Under the pieces are notes generated by a model. The model was not told the origin of the DNA. It was given only the letters and a program-made list of their open reading frames with translations, and did no database searches. Position numbers and translations under genes: made by a program. Positions 15,930 through 24,209 of a DNA stretch of 64,000 bases are shown one piece after another. The stretch's first letter is position 1; every line of letters starts with the position of its first letter. The stretch spans positions 744,001-808,000 of the forward strand of contig NZ_CP033922.1 in NCBI RefSeq assembly GCF_003815715.1, in the 5' to 3' direction. This stretch comes from Chryseobacterium sp. G0162 (GTDB lineage: Bacteria; Bacteroidota; Bacteroidia; Flavobacteriales; Weeksellaceae).

Positions 15930-17222
15930 ATGAGAACAAAACTATTATTGGCATCGTTGCTTGCTCTTACTGTTCAACAGACTGTGTTAGCGCAGACAGA
16001 TGCATTAGGGTACACACAAGCAAATATGACGTTGGGAAGTGGGTATCAAAATCGTTCATTCTTTAATTTTTCTGATGGAAATATCGTTTCTCAATCTGCT
16101 ACTACATGGGATGTAGCATTCTATAGAGTTTCTCCTTATGCAACAGGAACAAGAATTAATGATGCTAAGAACATTGAAGTATATACCGCTGCAACCAGTT
16201 TAGCAGAATGGGATAATATCAATATAAACAATGAAGCTTCTTGGGGAGAGCCACTTTATAACCCTGATCAAATTACGGACTGGAGTCAGGGAGCCTTTGA
16301 ACAGGGTCCTATTACAGGTCCTAACCCCAATATTCCTTCTACAGGATGGGGAGTTTATAATCCGGTGAACCACCATATTAATGGAAAAGCAATTTTTGTT
16401 CTAAAATATGCTTCAGGAACTTATATTAAATTTGCTATTGAAGATGCATTTTCAGGATACACTTTTAAATATTCCAAGTGGGATGGTACTGCATGGACAC
16501 CAACTGAAACAAGAACTTTAGCTAACGGAACTGATGACGCTTATTTCAACTATTTCTCATTTGATACCGGAGCAAAAGTTCCTAATATGGAACCTTCAAA
16601 AAATGCGTGGGACTTAGTATTTACAAAATATTTCACCTTCTATAATGGAGTTCAGATGTATCCTGTTGCAGGAGCCATTCAGGGCCCAGGTCTGAAAGTT
16701 GCCATGGTAGATCCTGAAACTCAACAGGTAGCTGATGGAAACATTCCTGCAGCCAGTAATTTTTCATCCAATATTACTACAATTGGGCATTCATGGAAAG
16801 TGATTACTACTTTGAAGAATAACGTTGTGTATTATGTCAAAAAAGGGAATGATTATTACAGAATGTACTTCACACAAAGTGATGGTTCAAGCACTGGAAA
16901 CATGTATTTTAAATACAAAAAGATTACCGGATCACTGGGAATTACAGAGGTAAGTAAAAAAGCTTCTTTTGGAATCTATCCGAACCCTACCACTGCGGAT
17001 AAAAAAGTAACGGTTCTATTTGATGTTAAAGAAAAAGCAAGCAATAAAGGAAGTATAGAAGTATATGACCTAACCGGAAAAAAGGTACATGCTGCTGAAT
17101 TAACCAATCAGACAGGGTTCTACAGACAAGATCTGAACCTGGCTCATCTTCCTTCAGGAAATTATCTTGTAAAAATTAACTTTGGAGGAACTTCGGAAAC
17201 GAAAAAACTTATCGTAAAATAA
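15930..17222 (+). CDS. HmuY-like protein with T9SS sorting domain
   Basis: 430-residue exoprotein. Signal peptide ends VLAQ (about 22). Residues about 25-330 resemble HmuY with two WDxxF segments (TTWDVAFYRVSPYATGTRIN and KNAWDLVFTKYFTFYNGVQM), comparable to those in the HmuY lipoprotein at 11575-12708. Residues about 348-430 are a T9SS type A domain (GIYPNPTTADKKVTV..., HLPSGNYLVKINFGGTSETKKLIVK). It would be a soluble or surface-attached heme catcher working with the receptor operon. The gene has a private promoter with paired Fur-like boxes and a strong terminator. Confidence 0.88.
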   Translation: MRTKLLLASLLALTVQQTVLAQTDALGYTQANMTLGSGYQNRSFFNFSDGNIVSQSATTWDVAFYRVSPYATGTRINDAKNIEVYTAATSLAEWDNININNEASWGEPLYNPDQITDWSQGAFEQGPITGPNPNIPSTGWGVYNPVNHHINGKAIFVLKYASGTYIKFAIEDAFSGYTFKYSKWDGTAWTPTETRTLANGTDDAYFNYFSFDTGAKVPNMEPSKNAWDLVFTKYFTFYNGVQMYPVAGAIQGPGLKVAMVDPETQQVADGNIPAASNFSSNITTIGHSWKVITTLKNNVVYYVKKGNDYYRMYFTQSDGSSTGNMYFKYKKITGSLGITEVSKKASFGIYPNPTTADKKVTVLFDVKEKASNKGSIEVYDLTGKKVHAAELTNQTGFYRQDLNLAHLPSGNYLVKINFGGTSETKKLIVK

Positions 17223-17256
17223 TATTTTACTCAAATACTTTCTATTTTTTCTAATA

Positions 17257-17290
17257 AAAAGGCGGCCTTCAGAATACTGAAGCCGCCTTT
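17257..17290. terminator. Bidirectional terminator
   Basis: GC-rich stem AAAGGCGGC with GCCGCCTTT, further paired through TTCAG/CTGAA, with A and T runs on both sides. It lies between convergent genes. Confidence 0.88.
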
Positions 17291-17298
17291 TATTTTCA

Positions 17299-17589
17299 TT
17301 AATATATTTTAAATCCTTTGTAAACCTCCACCCCGCTTTCCATGATTTTGGAAGCATCTTTACGGAAGTCCAGCAGGTGATCCTGACCGTTGTGTCTGTT
17401 GTGATGATCCACACTCTCCCAAAGTTCAATCAGGAAAAATGTTCCTTTATTGTCTTTATCTTCAACAAGGTCGTACTGTAGGCATCCTTCTTCTTTTCTT
17501 GTTTCCTTCACCAGATTTTGAAAAAGCTCTACCGCTTCCATCAGATAATTTTCATTAAACTTAAAAAGTGCAATGATATGTAAGTTCAT
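17299..17589 (-). CDS. Putative quinol monooxygenase (ABM domain)
   Basis: 96-residue antibiotic-biosynthesis-monooxygenase fold, a dimeric ferredoxin-like barrel. The pattern HIIALFKFNENY, LVKETRKEEGCLQYDLVEDKDNKGTFFLIELWESVDHHNRH is the YgiN-type family core. Such proteins oxidise quinols or similar aromatics without added cofactor. ABM folds also include heme-degrading IsdG, and the gene lies next to the heme locus, but the IsdG-type Asn/Trp/His triad is not evident, so the quinol-type reading is preferred. Confidence 0.85.
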   Translation of the reverse strand: MNLHIIALFKFNENYLMEAVELFQNLVKETRKEEGCLQYDLVEDKDNKGTFFLIELWESVDHHNRHNGQDHLLDFRKDASKIMESGVEVYKGFKIY

Positions 17590-17678
17590 ATTCTAATATT
17601 TATTGATGTAAAAGTAGAATATTTTCAAAATCAAATTTATTTTTGATCCATTTATTTTTACATCCACAAGCATATTTT

Positions 17679-18566
17679 TTAACTGAACACTGATTTATAA
17701 ATAGTTATAGAACTCATCACAATCACCAAAACTCCAATGACCAGAAACATTTTCTTCACCGGAAGCTTTGCAGTAAGCATTGCGGAAAAAGGAGCGGTAA
17801 TAATTCCACCTATTAAAAGCCCAAGGATAATATTCCAGTGCTGAATTCCAAGAGTAAAGAAAAAGGTAACAGCGGCTGTAATGGTCAGGATAAATTTCGC
17901 AACAGTAGAACTTCCCACTGCAAATCTTGGAGTAAAAGCATTTTTAATAAGTGTTCCGGTTACCAAAGGCCCCCAACCACCACCGGCAAAAGAGTCTATA
18001 AATCCTCCAATCACGCCAAGTCTTGTCAGGTTAGTCTTTCTTTTCAATGCTTTACTCTGTTTGTCTTTAAAAGCATTGGAAAGGATTTGGAATCCAAGAT
18101 ATAAGGTATAAAAAGCAATCACTGTTTTAGTGATCTTTGCGTAATACTCTCCAAGATAAGTAAGACTAACAGCCCCTATAATTGCTCCAATGACCGCAGG
18201 AACAGCTAATTTCTTCACCAGGCTTATGCTTACATTCTTAAGCTTAATATGACTTGTGCTTCCTGCTGCTGTAGTAAAGCTTTCCGCAGAATGAATACTG
18301 GCGCTTACAATATGAGGCGGAATGTTCAGAAACATCAGTGTGGTGGTACAGATCACGCCATAGCCCATCCCCATTGATCCTGCTACAATCTCTGCAAAAA
18401 CACCCACCAAAAGCATCCAGTAAAAAATATAATGATCTTTTGCCAACATCTGCTGCAACTCATCAAAATAGCCCAGCTCATATAGGGAAAAAACGGCTGC
18501 TGATACCAGGGCAATCGTTACTAACAATATATTGAGCCTTATCTGAATCTTTTTTGTAATCACCAT
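17679..18566 (-). CDS. TauE/SafE-family sulfite exporter
   Basis: 295-residue membrane protein with eight or so spans. The two family repeats are visible: GSMGMGYGVICTTTLMFLNIPPHIVSASIHSAESFTTAAGS in the first half and GGFIDSFAGGGWGPLVTGTLI...SSTVAKFILTITAAVTF in the second. TauE/SafE proteins export sulfite or organosulfonates. The start codon overlaps the stop of the 43-codon ORF upstream (ATGGTGA), implying translational coupling. The Rrf2 regulator upstream on the same strand supports a role in sulfur metabolism. One of three TauE/SafE proteins in the window. Confidence 0.9.
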   Translation of the reverse strand: MVITKKIQIRLNILLVTIALVSAAVFSLYELGYFDELQQMLAKDHYIFYWMLLVGVFAEIVAGSMGMGYGVICTTTLMFLNIPPHIVSASIHSAESFTTAAGSTSHIKLKNVSISLVKKLAVPAVIGAIIGAVSLTYLGEYYAKITKTVIAFYTLYLGFQILSNAFKDKQSKALKRKTNLTRLGVIGGFIDSFAGGGWGPLVTGTLIKNAFTPRFAVGSSTVAKFILTITAAVTFFFTLGIQHWNIILGLLIGGIITAPFSAMLTAKLPVKKMFLVIGVLVIVMSSITIYKSVFS

Positions 18567-18691
18567 AGCTCTGAAATTGTAAGTTTGTTTTGTTTATCAC
18601 TCCCTGAATTGTTTACCGGAACAATAGTTCTGTTCAGCAAATCTCCTGCCCGCAATGGGTTTATAGTACCTGCATCTTCTTTTGGAATCAT
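18560..18691 (-). CDS. 43-residue ORF coupled to the TauE exporter
   Basis: Frame of 43 codons from the ATG at 18691 to a TGA at 18560-18562. It starts MIPKEDAG, continues LRAGDLLNRTIVPVNN and ends ISELW. The stop overlaps the exporter start codon in ATGGTGA. A promoter-like TTG (complement of 18741-18743), 19 bp and GATATTTG (complement of 18714-18721) lie 23 bp upstream. The composition is soluble and protein-like, with no signal peptide or membrane span. Either a small protein of the sulfur operon or a leader whose translation sets exporter expression. Family not recognised. Confidence 0.6.
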   Translation of the reverse strand: MIPKEDAGTINPLRAGDLLNRTIVPVNNSGSDKQNKLTISELW

Positions 18692-18713
18692 AATTTATTC
18701 TTTTGAAGTCATG

Positions 18714-18743
18714 CAAATATCCAATAAAAATATTATCCTACAA
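18714..18743 (-). promoter_or_regulatory. Promoter of the 43-codon ORF and TauE exporter
   Basis: On the minus strand TTG, 19 bp, then GATATTTG, one base off the TAnnTTTG consensus, 23 bp before the 43-codon ORF. Confidence 0.5.
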
Positions 18744-18779
18744 AACAAGTAGACTATTATTTCAAAAAAAAGGATCAGG

Positions 18780-19187
18780 TCAGTCGACCAAATCCATTAA
18801 AGTTTTTTTCTCAAGAATATTCAGTGAGGCATCTCTAACCTCTATCAATACATCATGTAAGCCACAATGATCTTCGTTGCAGTCTTCACATTTTTCATAG
18901 AAGTTGAGACTTACACACGGAAGCATGGCAATGGGACCGTTCACAAGACGGATAATTTTGGCTAATTTCACATTTTCAGGATTTTCCCTCAAGAAGTATC
19001 CTCCTCCCTTTCCTTTTTTACTGTCAAGGATCTCCGCTTTTTTCAGTTCAAGCAGGATATTTTCTAAAAACTTTAAAGGTATCTTTTTGTGTTCCGCTAT
19101 TTCGGAAATAAGAACCGGACCTTCATTTCTTTTTTCTACAAGATATGAAAGTGCCTTAAACGCATATTGAGATTTTTTTGATAGCAT
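18780..19187 (-). CDS. Rrf2-family transcriptional regulator
   Basis: 135-residue winged-helix regulator, taking the ATG at 19187 (MLSKKSQYAF); an upstream in-frame start at 19262 would add 25 residues with no family match. The HTH region LISEIAEHKKIPLKFLENILLELKKAEILDSKKGKGGGYFL is typical Rrf2. Four cysteines at 91, 100, 103 and 108 (PCVSLNFYEKCEDCNEDHCGLHD) can bind an Fe-S cluster or another redox ligand, as in IscR/NsrR-type members. It lies upstream of the exporter on the same strand and probably regulates it. About 200 bp separate the two. Confidence 0.9.
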   Translation of the reverse strand: MLSKKSQYAFKALSYLVEKRNEGPVLISEIAEHKKIPLKFLENILLELKKAEILDSKKGKGGGYFLRENPENVKLAKIIRLVNGPIAMLPCVSLNFYEKCEDCNEDHCGLHDVLIEVRDASLNILEKKTLMDLVD

Positions 19188-19292
19188 CACAGCAAAAATA
19201 AGAAAATTGTTTAACATGTTTAACCGAAAAGGTAAAATTGCAAAAGAGCTCATTAATCGCATTATTTTTTATCGTTTTGTTGCATTGCAGTT

Positions 19293-19323
19293 TTGCCTTT
19301 TTCCTATTAAATTGCTATGTTTG
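19293..19323 (+). promoter_or_regulatory. Promoter giving a (nearly) leaderless mRNA
   Basis: TTG (19293-19295), 20 bp, TATGTTTG (19316-19323). The start codon of the DUF4268 gene is at 19328, only 4 bp after the -7 element, close to where transcription should begin. Confidence 0.55.
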
Positions 19324-19327
19324 TCCT

Positions 19328-19756
19328 ATGTTCAGTAAACAAGAAGCACAACAACTCAAAAAGGAATTTTGGACAGCTTTTGGAAAATCCTTTCCAAGAA
19401 AATGGATCCTGTATGATACTAAGATCAAGGATATGTCATTTAAATTCTCTGCAGACAACAAAAAAGCAGAGGTTTCTCTTGAAATCGAAATGAAAGATGA
19501 GATTTTTCGTAATGCTTATTATGAAAAGATATGGTCTTTGGAAGATATTTTAAAAGACTTTATCGGAGATTTTCAGAAAGACGAATATTTTACATTGGAA
19601 AATGGAAAGGTCATCAGCCGTATTTGGGTAGAAAAACATGGGGTTTCAGTCTTCAATAGAAACACATGGCAGGAAATTTTTGAATTCTTTGTCGAAAAAA
19701 TGGATGGATTCGAAAGGTTTTATTACGAATATGAGGATTTTATAAAGGACATATAA
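19328..19756 (+). CDS. DUF4268 domain-containing protein
   Basis: 142-residue cytoplasmic protein. The sequence FSKQEAQQLKKEFWTAFGKSFPRKWILYDTKIKDMSFKFSADN is characteristic of the stand-alone DUF4268 family of Flavobacteriia; the domain is also found in restriction-like proteins. The function is not known. A longer frame opens at 19238, but its extra 30 residues are hydrophobic translation of the promoter region, and a start at 19328 fits the family. It runs divergently from the Rrf2 gene. Confidence 0.83.
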   Translation: MFSKQEAQQLKKEFWTAFGKSFPRKWILYDTKIKDMSFKFSADNKKAEVSLEIEMKDEIFRNAYYEKIWSLEDILKDFIGDFQKDEYFTLENGKVISRIWVEKHGVSVFNRNTWQEIFEFFVEKMDGFERFYYEYEDFIKDI

Positions 19757-19787
19757 AATAATTACGAAATAAATACCGTTTTACACT

Positions 19788-19819
19788 TTGGAAGAAGATA
19801 AAAAAGAAAACTATCTTTG
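19788..19819 (+). promoter_or_regulatory. Promoter of the two-gene unit 19865-21359
   Basis: TTG (19788-19790), 21 bp, TATCTTTG (19812-19819), about 45 bp before the next start codon. Confidence 0.55.
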
Positions 19820-19864
19820 CTCTATACCACTTAAACTAATAGATGAAACTAAACATGATTAAAA

Positions 19865-20503
19865 ATGAGAAAAGTGTACAAAAACATTTTTGGAGAAGTC
19901 ATCTCCAAAAGCAAAGCTACCAAACTAGATGAATACCATCTTTATTATTACGAAAATGACTCCGATATACTGAAAGAAATTGAATTCATCAACGATGAAA
20001 GTATATATAACATCAATTATTTTTTAAATGAAGGAGACAATGAGGATGAAGTTCTGGAATACCTAAAGGAAAAATCTGATTTTTTTGACATCGAAAAAAA
20101 GGAAACTGCTGACGGATTTATCATTACTACCAATAAACTATATTCACTGTCTGTAGACGAGAAACCTCTAATCTCCAAAACTGTTTTTAAAACTGACGAC
20201 CCTGAAAATTTTATATGCTCACAGGTGATTGACAATGAAACTCATGAGCCACAGCTTGAAAGAACAGTAAAATGCTGGTATACTAAGGATGAAAACGGAG
20301 AAAAATATGCCGCTATAGAGTGCAGTTATCAGGAAGACGGAAAACTGGAACTTGCTATTGATAAAACTTCAGATCCCGATAACGAACAGAACTGGGCTCA
20401 TTATGATTATGAAACATTTCATGAGCTTCAGAAACAATTCCCCGTGGATATAACCTATTACAAAACGGCCGCATTACTTCCAAAGGAAACCTATCAGAAC
20501 TAA
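19865..20503 (+). CDS. Hypothetical protein
   Basis: 212-residue acidic, soluble protein not recognised as any family. It has no signal peptide and no membrane span. It is rich in Glu, Asp, Lys and Tyr and ends around DITYYKTAALLPKETYQN. The repeated pattern of short strands (HLYYYENDSDILKEIEF; YSLSVDEKPLISKTVF; AAIECSYQEDGKLELAI) suggests a beta-rich fold. It has its own promoter and lies 37 bp before the DUF2314-ankyrin gene, likely in one transcript. The unit could be a small polymorphic-toxin immunity or housekeeping pair; nothing in the sequence decides this. Confidence 0.7.
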   Translation: MRKVYKNIFGEVISKSKATKLDEYHLYYYENDSDILKEIEFINDESIYNINYFLNEGDNEDEVLEYLKEKSDFFDIEKKETADGFIITTNKLYSLSVDEKPLISKTVFKTDDPENFICSQVIDNETHEPQLERTVKCWYTKDENGEKYAAIECSYQEDGKLELAIDKTSDPDNEQNWAHYDYETFHELQKQFPVDITYYKTAALLPKETYQN

Positions 20504-20540
20504 AAACATTTCAACAATACACCAAACCACAATTTATTAT

Positions 20541-21359
20541 ATGGAAGAAAATCCTATATTTTGGGCGGATGGAGATGATCCGCAAATGATTGAAGCGTAC
20601 AAGAAAGCACAGGAAACTTTTAAATATTTTTGGCGTGAACAATCCTGGGAATACAGAAGAATCATTCCGGGACTTAATGTATCATGTGTAAAAGCTCTTT
20701 TTTCAGATACCACCGAAACGGGAGAAACTATCGTTGAACACATGTGGATCAATGATATTGGATTTGACGGTGAGCGTGTAACAGGATATCTGATCAATGA
20801 ACCCAACACCTTAAAGAATGTTCAGGTGGGAGATTATATTGATATTCCTCTTACTGGTATCAGTGACTGGCTTTTCGCCATTACTCCCAATGTAAAGAAG
20901 CCTAAAGGTCTTTCTAAATTATTCTCATCATCTACAGAACCTCTTCCTAAAGCTTATGGTGGTTTTACCATTCAGAAAATGCGTTCAGATATGTCTGCTT
21001 CAGAGAGAAAGGATCATGACAATGCCTGGCAGCTGGATTTTGGTGATTTCAACAATATTCTTATGGTAAACAACCAGGAAGAAGAGCCTGAAAATCTTGT
21101 AGAGCATCCTATGAGCAGAAATATGAAAGACGATTTTGCGAAATTCTTACAGGAATACCCGGATGAAATCAAACTTATTGATGACAATGGACAGACCCTT
21201 CTTCACCGAGAAACTATTGCCGGAAACTTAACCACAGTACAGACTGCACTGGAGGCCGGGGCAGATAAAACGGTTCAATCTAAAGTGGGGAAAACCGCAC
21301 TGGATTATGCTAAACAGCTGAATTGGGAACATCTTATTCCAGTATTGGAAAATTATTAA
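20541..21359 (+). CDS. DUF2314 and ankyrin-repeat protein
   Basis: 272-residue cytoplasmic protein of two parts. Residues about 1-125 match DUF2314 (AYKKAQETFKYFWREQSW, KALFSDTTETGETIVEHMWINDIGFDGERVTGYLINEPN, VQVGDYIDIPLTGISDW). Residues about 205-272 hold two ankyrin repeats (LIDDNGQTLLHRETIAGNLTTVQTALEAGADKTVQSKVGKTALDYAKQL). DUF2314 has no known activity; the ankyrin part suggests binding to another protein. It is cotranscribed with the hypothetical gene 37 bp upstream and followed by a terminator. Confidence 0.85.
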   Translation: MEENPIFWADGDDPQMIEAYKKAQETFKYFWREQSWEYRRIIPGLNVSCVKALFSDTTETGETIVEHMWINDIGFDGERVTGYLINEPNTLKNVQVGDYIDIPLTGISDWLFAITPNVKKPKGLSKLFSSSTEPLPKAYGGFTIQKMRSDMSASERKDHDNAWQLDFGDFNNILMVNNQEEEPENLVEHPMSRNMKDDFAKFLQEYPDEIKLIDDNGQTLLHRETIAGNLTTVQTALEAGADKTVQSKVGKTALDYAKQLNWEHLIPVLENY

Positions 21360-21401
21360 TAACTATTAGGAGTAAAAACTTAGAAAAATATTAGACAAAA
21401 T

Positions 21402-21432
21402 AAAAGAGAAACTTTACAGCTTCTCTTTTTTA
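21402..21432 (+). terminator. Terminator after the DUF2314 gene
   Basis: Stem AAAAGAGAA (21402-21410) with TTCTCTTTT (21421-21429), then T-rich sequence. Confidence 0.8.
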
Positions 21433-21603
21433 TTAAGAACTAAATACATTTAATTTCATCGTCAAAGCTGCTTGATCCATGATTAATTCTAATTATTTTA
21501 CTATTTTTGTGAAACTAAATCGTGAAAGAACATAACCATTACTTCCATCATTCTATAAACACTCAAAACAAATAAATTTCAATATTTCATTAAATTCTTA
21601 ACC

Positions 21604-22362
21604 ATGAAAAAACTTTTATTTTCGATCGCCTTACTAGCGACAGGATTTGCTTTTGGACAAATAAATTTAGTACATACTTTTCCGGCTAACGAAGATGCTG
21701 CCGTTTACATTAATGACAATCAGTTATTGTATTGTACACAAGTGATAGATCAACCTATCATAAAAATTTACGGACAAAACTACGATTATATCAAAACGCT
21801 TAATATCACAATGCCAGCAGGCTATGAATGGATGATTTTTCATCCTGATTTAGATTATCAGGTTTCTAAAAATATATTCAATACGAATGACAAACTTGAG
21901 TTTATCGTCTATTTCCATAAAAGTGGCACACCTGATTCGAAGCTAAAAATCATTGACGAAGATGGTACCATTATCAAAGATTTCCCAGGAACTTACAGGG
22001 TTGAATATACCAAAATCTATCACGATCCAATAGATAACACCAACAAGATAAAACTACTTAACGAGACGACTCAGCAAACAGAAATTTATTCATTACCTAC
22101 GACGGTTCTTGCGAACAAAGAGATTATGACGGTAAAGAATAAATTAGCAGCCTTTCCTATTCCTGCGAAAACTACATTAAAGATCAATAATCCTCAAAAC
22201 AATGCTAGTAAAGTTGAAGTTTTTGATACAACAGGAAAGTTGGTGATTAACCAGACTTTTTCCAGCCATGATGATCTTATTACCCTGAATGTACAAAACC
22301 TAACTAATGGTCTTTACATTTATAAAATCGGAGATTTAAGCTCTAAGTTTATCAAAGAATAA
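21604..22362 (+). CDS. T9SS type A sorting domain protein
   Basis: 252-residue exported protein. Signal peptide ends AFGQ (about 19). A middle region of about 150 residues reads as short beta blades (LVHTFPANEDAAVYINDNQLLYCTQ; IKIYGQNYDYIKTLNI; LKIIDEDGTIIKDF). The tail NKLAAFPIPAKTTLKINNPQNNASKVEVFDTTGKLV...NLTNGLYIYKIGDLSSKFIKE is a T9SS type A sorting domain. Function of the middle region is unknown; beta-propeller-like sensors and adhesins have this look. A TATTTTTG -7-like element at 21502-21509 may be its promoter. Confidence 0.85.
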   Translation: MKKLLFSIALLATGFAFGQINLVHTFPANEDAAVYINDNQLLYCTQVIDQPIIKIYGQNYDYIKTLNITMPAGYEWMIFHPDLDYQVSKNIFNTNDKLEFIVYFHKSGTPDSKLKIIDEDGTIIKDFPGTYRVEYTKIYHDPIDNTNKIKLLNETTQQTEIYSLPTTVLANKEIMTVKNKLAAFPIPAKTTLKINNPQNNASKVEVFDTTGKLVINQTFSSHDDLITLNVQNLTNGLYIYKIGDLSSKFIKE

Positions 22363-22381
22363 AATTAAAATACTCATTAAC

Positions 22382-22413
22382 AAAAAAGAGAAACTATAAC
22401 GTTTCTCTTTTTT
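22382..22413. terminator. Bidirectional terminator
   Basis: Stem AAAAAAGAGAAAC (22382-22394) with GTTTCTCTTTTTT across a 6-nt loop, between convergent genes. Confidence 0.85.
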
Positions 22414-22491
22414 TATCTACATATTATGATATAAAACCACAGATATAACGTTTGAGTAAAGTATTTTTAACCAATTTTGTGCTTAAAAAAA

Positions 22492-23889
22492 TTAATGATT
22501 GGATTGGATAATATTATCAACCAACCCGTTTTCAATTGGATTTCCACCACCGTTGTTATAAAAATCAAGCGGGATGATTCCCAATCTTTTCTTTCCTGAA
22601 TATTGGGTATACTGTTTCAGCCATGGATTCATGGCCGGATCAACTCCTGAGCCTCCCCACGCATATTGATAAGGAGTATGATGGAAGACGCCATAGGCAA
22701 TACTGTTAAAGCTTACATACAGAACAGCATCATTATTAGCATTTTTCTGCATAGCCCGTTCCAGGTTTTCCTGTACATATTTTACTTTTTTGTGGGTATC
22801 ATAACTTTCATAATTATCCTCAATATAGAATTTCTGTCCATTGGCATTCGTTGTTTCAAAAGTCGTATCATCCTGCCATGCTCCAAACCTCACTCCTACT
22901 TTATTTTTATCAATTCCTGAGTTTCCTGCATTAAGTTCGAATCTATATAAAAAGAGAATTTTTCCTTTCGTTTCATTTAAGTTTGGAATGGCATTTCCCT
23001 GAAAGTAAAGGGTATTGTATTTTTTAAGGTATTGAATGAAATTATCAGAAATGTCCTGGCCGCTTTTCTCATTATTTACAGACATTAAAATAGTTTCAGA
23101 CGGATGATCCTTTAAAAACGCCTGACAGGCATCCAATACATTACCAAAAGTAACTCCACAGGAAATAATACCATGATAAAGATCTAGCGGATCAGAAGAA
23201 TTGGACGAATTCACGAGTCTGATATCCAGAAAACGAATCCCATTTTCCAATTGTTGTCTAATGTCATAGTTCTGACACCTTGCTCCAAATGATGCAGAAG
23301 AGATTTTATACGTTCCTGAATCGTGTGTTCCGGGGATACTTAAAGCTTTCAGTGAGACATTTTGATCCAATTTACTCATCCACTCCGACTCATTTAACTT
23401 AAGATAAAACTGGTTCACACCGGACACTGAAACATTACAGTTAAAATGCATATTACCATCTGTTCTTAAGATATAGGTACCCGATATCTTTTTAATATTT
23501 CGGCTCCCAATCCACCAGTTATTCTCCAATTTTGAATTGTGCCCCTGCCCAATCTGTACATCACGAAGCTCACAATGCCTGTTCTGGTAATCGAAAGATA
23601 AGATGCAGGTAAATGCAAAGTTCAATTTAGCCGGCAAAGCATCATTAGAGCTGCATCCAATAGCATCACCTCCTGATATCTTACTTTTGAACCATTGAGC
23701 CACCGTATCGGTGCCGTGTCTTCCGGCCTGGACGTCAATTTCCCAAGTATTTCCGGATTTCTGAATAATATCCGGCGTATTTTCCCAAGGTTGCCCAGAG
23801 GAAACGCTATGATCTGTAATGACCATTTTTAAGTTACTCACTCCCTCCATCATCTGGAGAAGAAATCTGTTGTGTTGTTTTGTTGGCAT
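22492..23889 (-). CDS. PI-PLC-type phosphodiesterase with an extra N-terminal domain
   Basis: 465-residue protein. Residues about 172-440 are a phosphatidylinositol-specific phospholipase C X-domain: catalytic His189 in PGTHDSG, RFLDIR (219-224) and a second His239 in LYHG. Conserved SVNNEKSG and GRIL-type strands (KGKILFLYRF) follow. The N-terminal 165 residues are a separate beta-rich region with no family I recognise. There is no signal peptide and no T9SS tail, unusual for this normally secreted enzyme. Such proteins cleave phosphoinositides or GPI anchors. A Thr-Lys-Gln-rich start suggests cytosolic synthesis with another release route. Confidence 0.85.
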   Translation of the reverse strand: MPTKQHNRFLLQMMEGVSNLKMVITDHSVSSGQPWENTPDIIQKSGNTWEIDVQAGRHGTDTVAQWFKSKISGGDAIGCSSNDALPAKLNFAFTCILSFDYQNRHCELRDVQIGQGHNSKLENNWWIGSRNIKKISGTYILRTDGNMHFNCNVSVSGVNQFYLKLNESEWMSKLDQNVSLKALSIPGTHDSGTYKISSASFGARCQNYDIRQQLENGIRFLDIRLVNSSNSSDPLDLYHGIISCGVTFGNVLDACQAFLKDHPSETILMSVNNEKSGQDISDNFIQYLKKYNTLYFQGNAIPNLNETKGKILFLYRFELNAGNSGIDKNKVGVRFGAWQDDTTFETTNANGQKFYIEDNYESYDTHKKVKYVQENLERAMQKNANNDAVLYVSFNSIAYGVFHHTPYQYAWGGSGVDPAMNPWLKQYTQYSGKKRLGIIPLDFYNNGGGNPIENGLVDNIIQSNH

Positions 23890-24209
23890 GATATGATGAT
23901 TTAGTGATATTTCCGAAGAAAGCAGATAGATTAGCCTATCCTGCCAGACAAAATTAGATGGAATACAAGCACTTTCATAGCGTATAAATACGTGTTTTGA
24001 ATTCGGGTATTTTTACTTAATTATAAATAAAAACCATAACTCATTTTATTCCTTTTTCTTGCTTATTTATAAACAATTTAATACAGTATATTTTTCACAC
24101 CCTATTAGAATTAATTGAATAATATTTTATATTTTTAGTCTGCCCACAAAATCAATTATAAAAGCTTAAAAGAGACCTGTTAAAGTCTTTTCTTAATTAA
24201 TTTAATAAT
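23890..24209. other. Intergenic region between divergent genes
   Basis: 320 bp, very AT-rich, holding the divergent upstream regions of the PI-PLC gene and the lipoprotein gene. A weak -7-like TATATTTT (24129-24136) lies on the plus strand. No ORF, RNA gene or strong palindrome seen. Confidence 0.5.

Noticed and set aside
17299..17589. IsdG-type heme-degrading monooxygenase near the heme locus
   Set aside because: The ABM fold fits, but the expected catalytic Asn-Trp-His set is not evident; a quinol-type monooxygenase is more likely.
19238..19327. N-terminal extension of the DUF4268 gene
   Set aside because: The extra residues translate the promoter, and the known family starts at the ATG at 19328.
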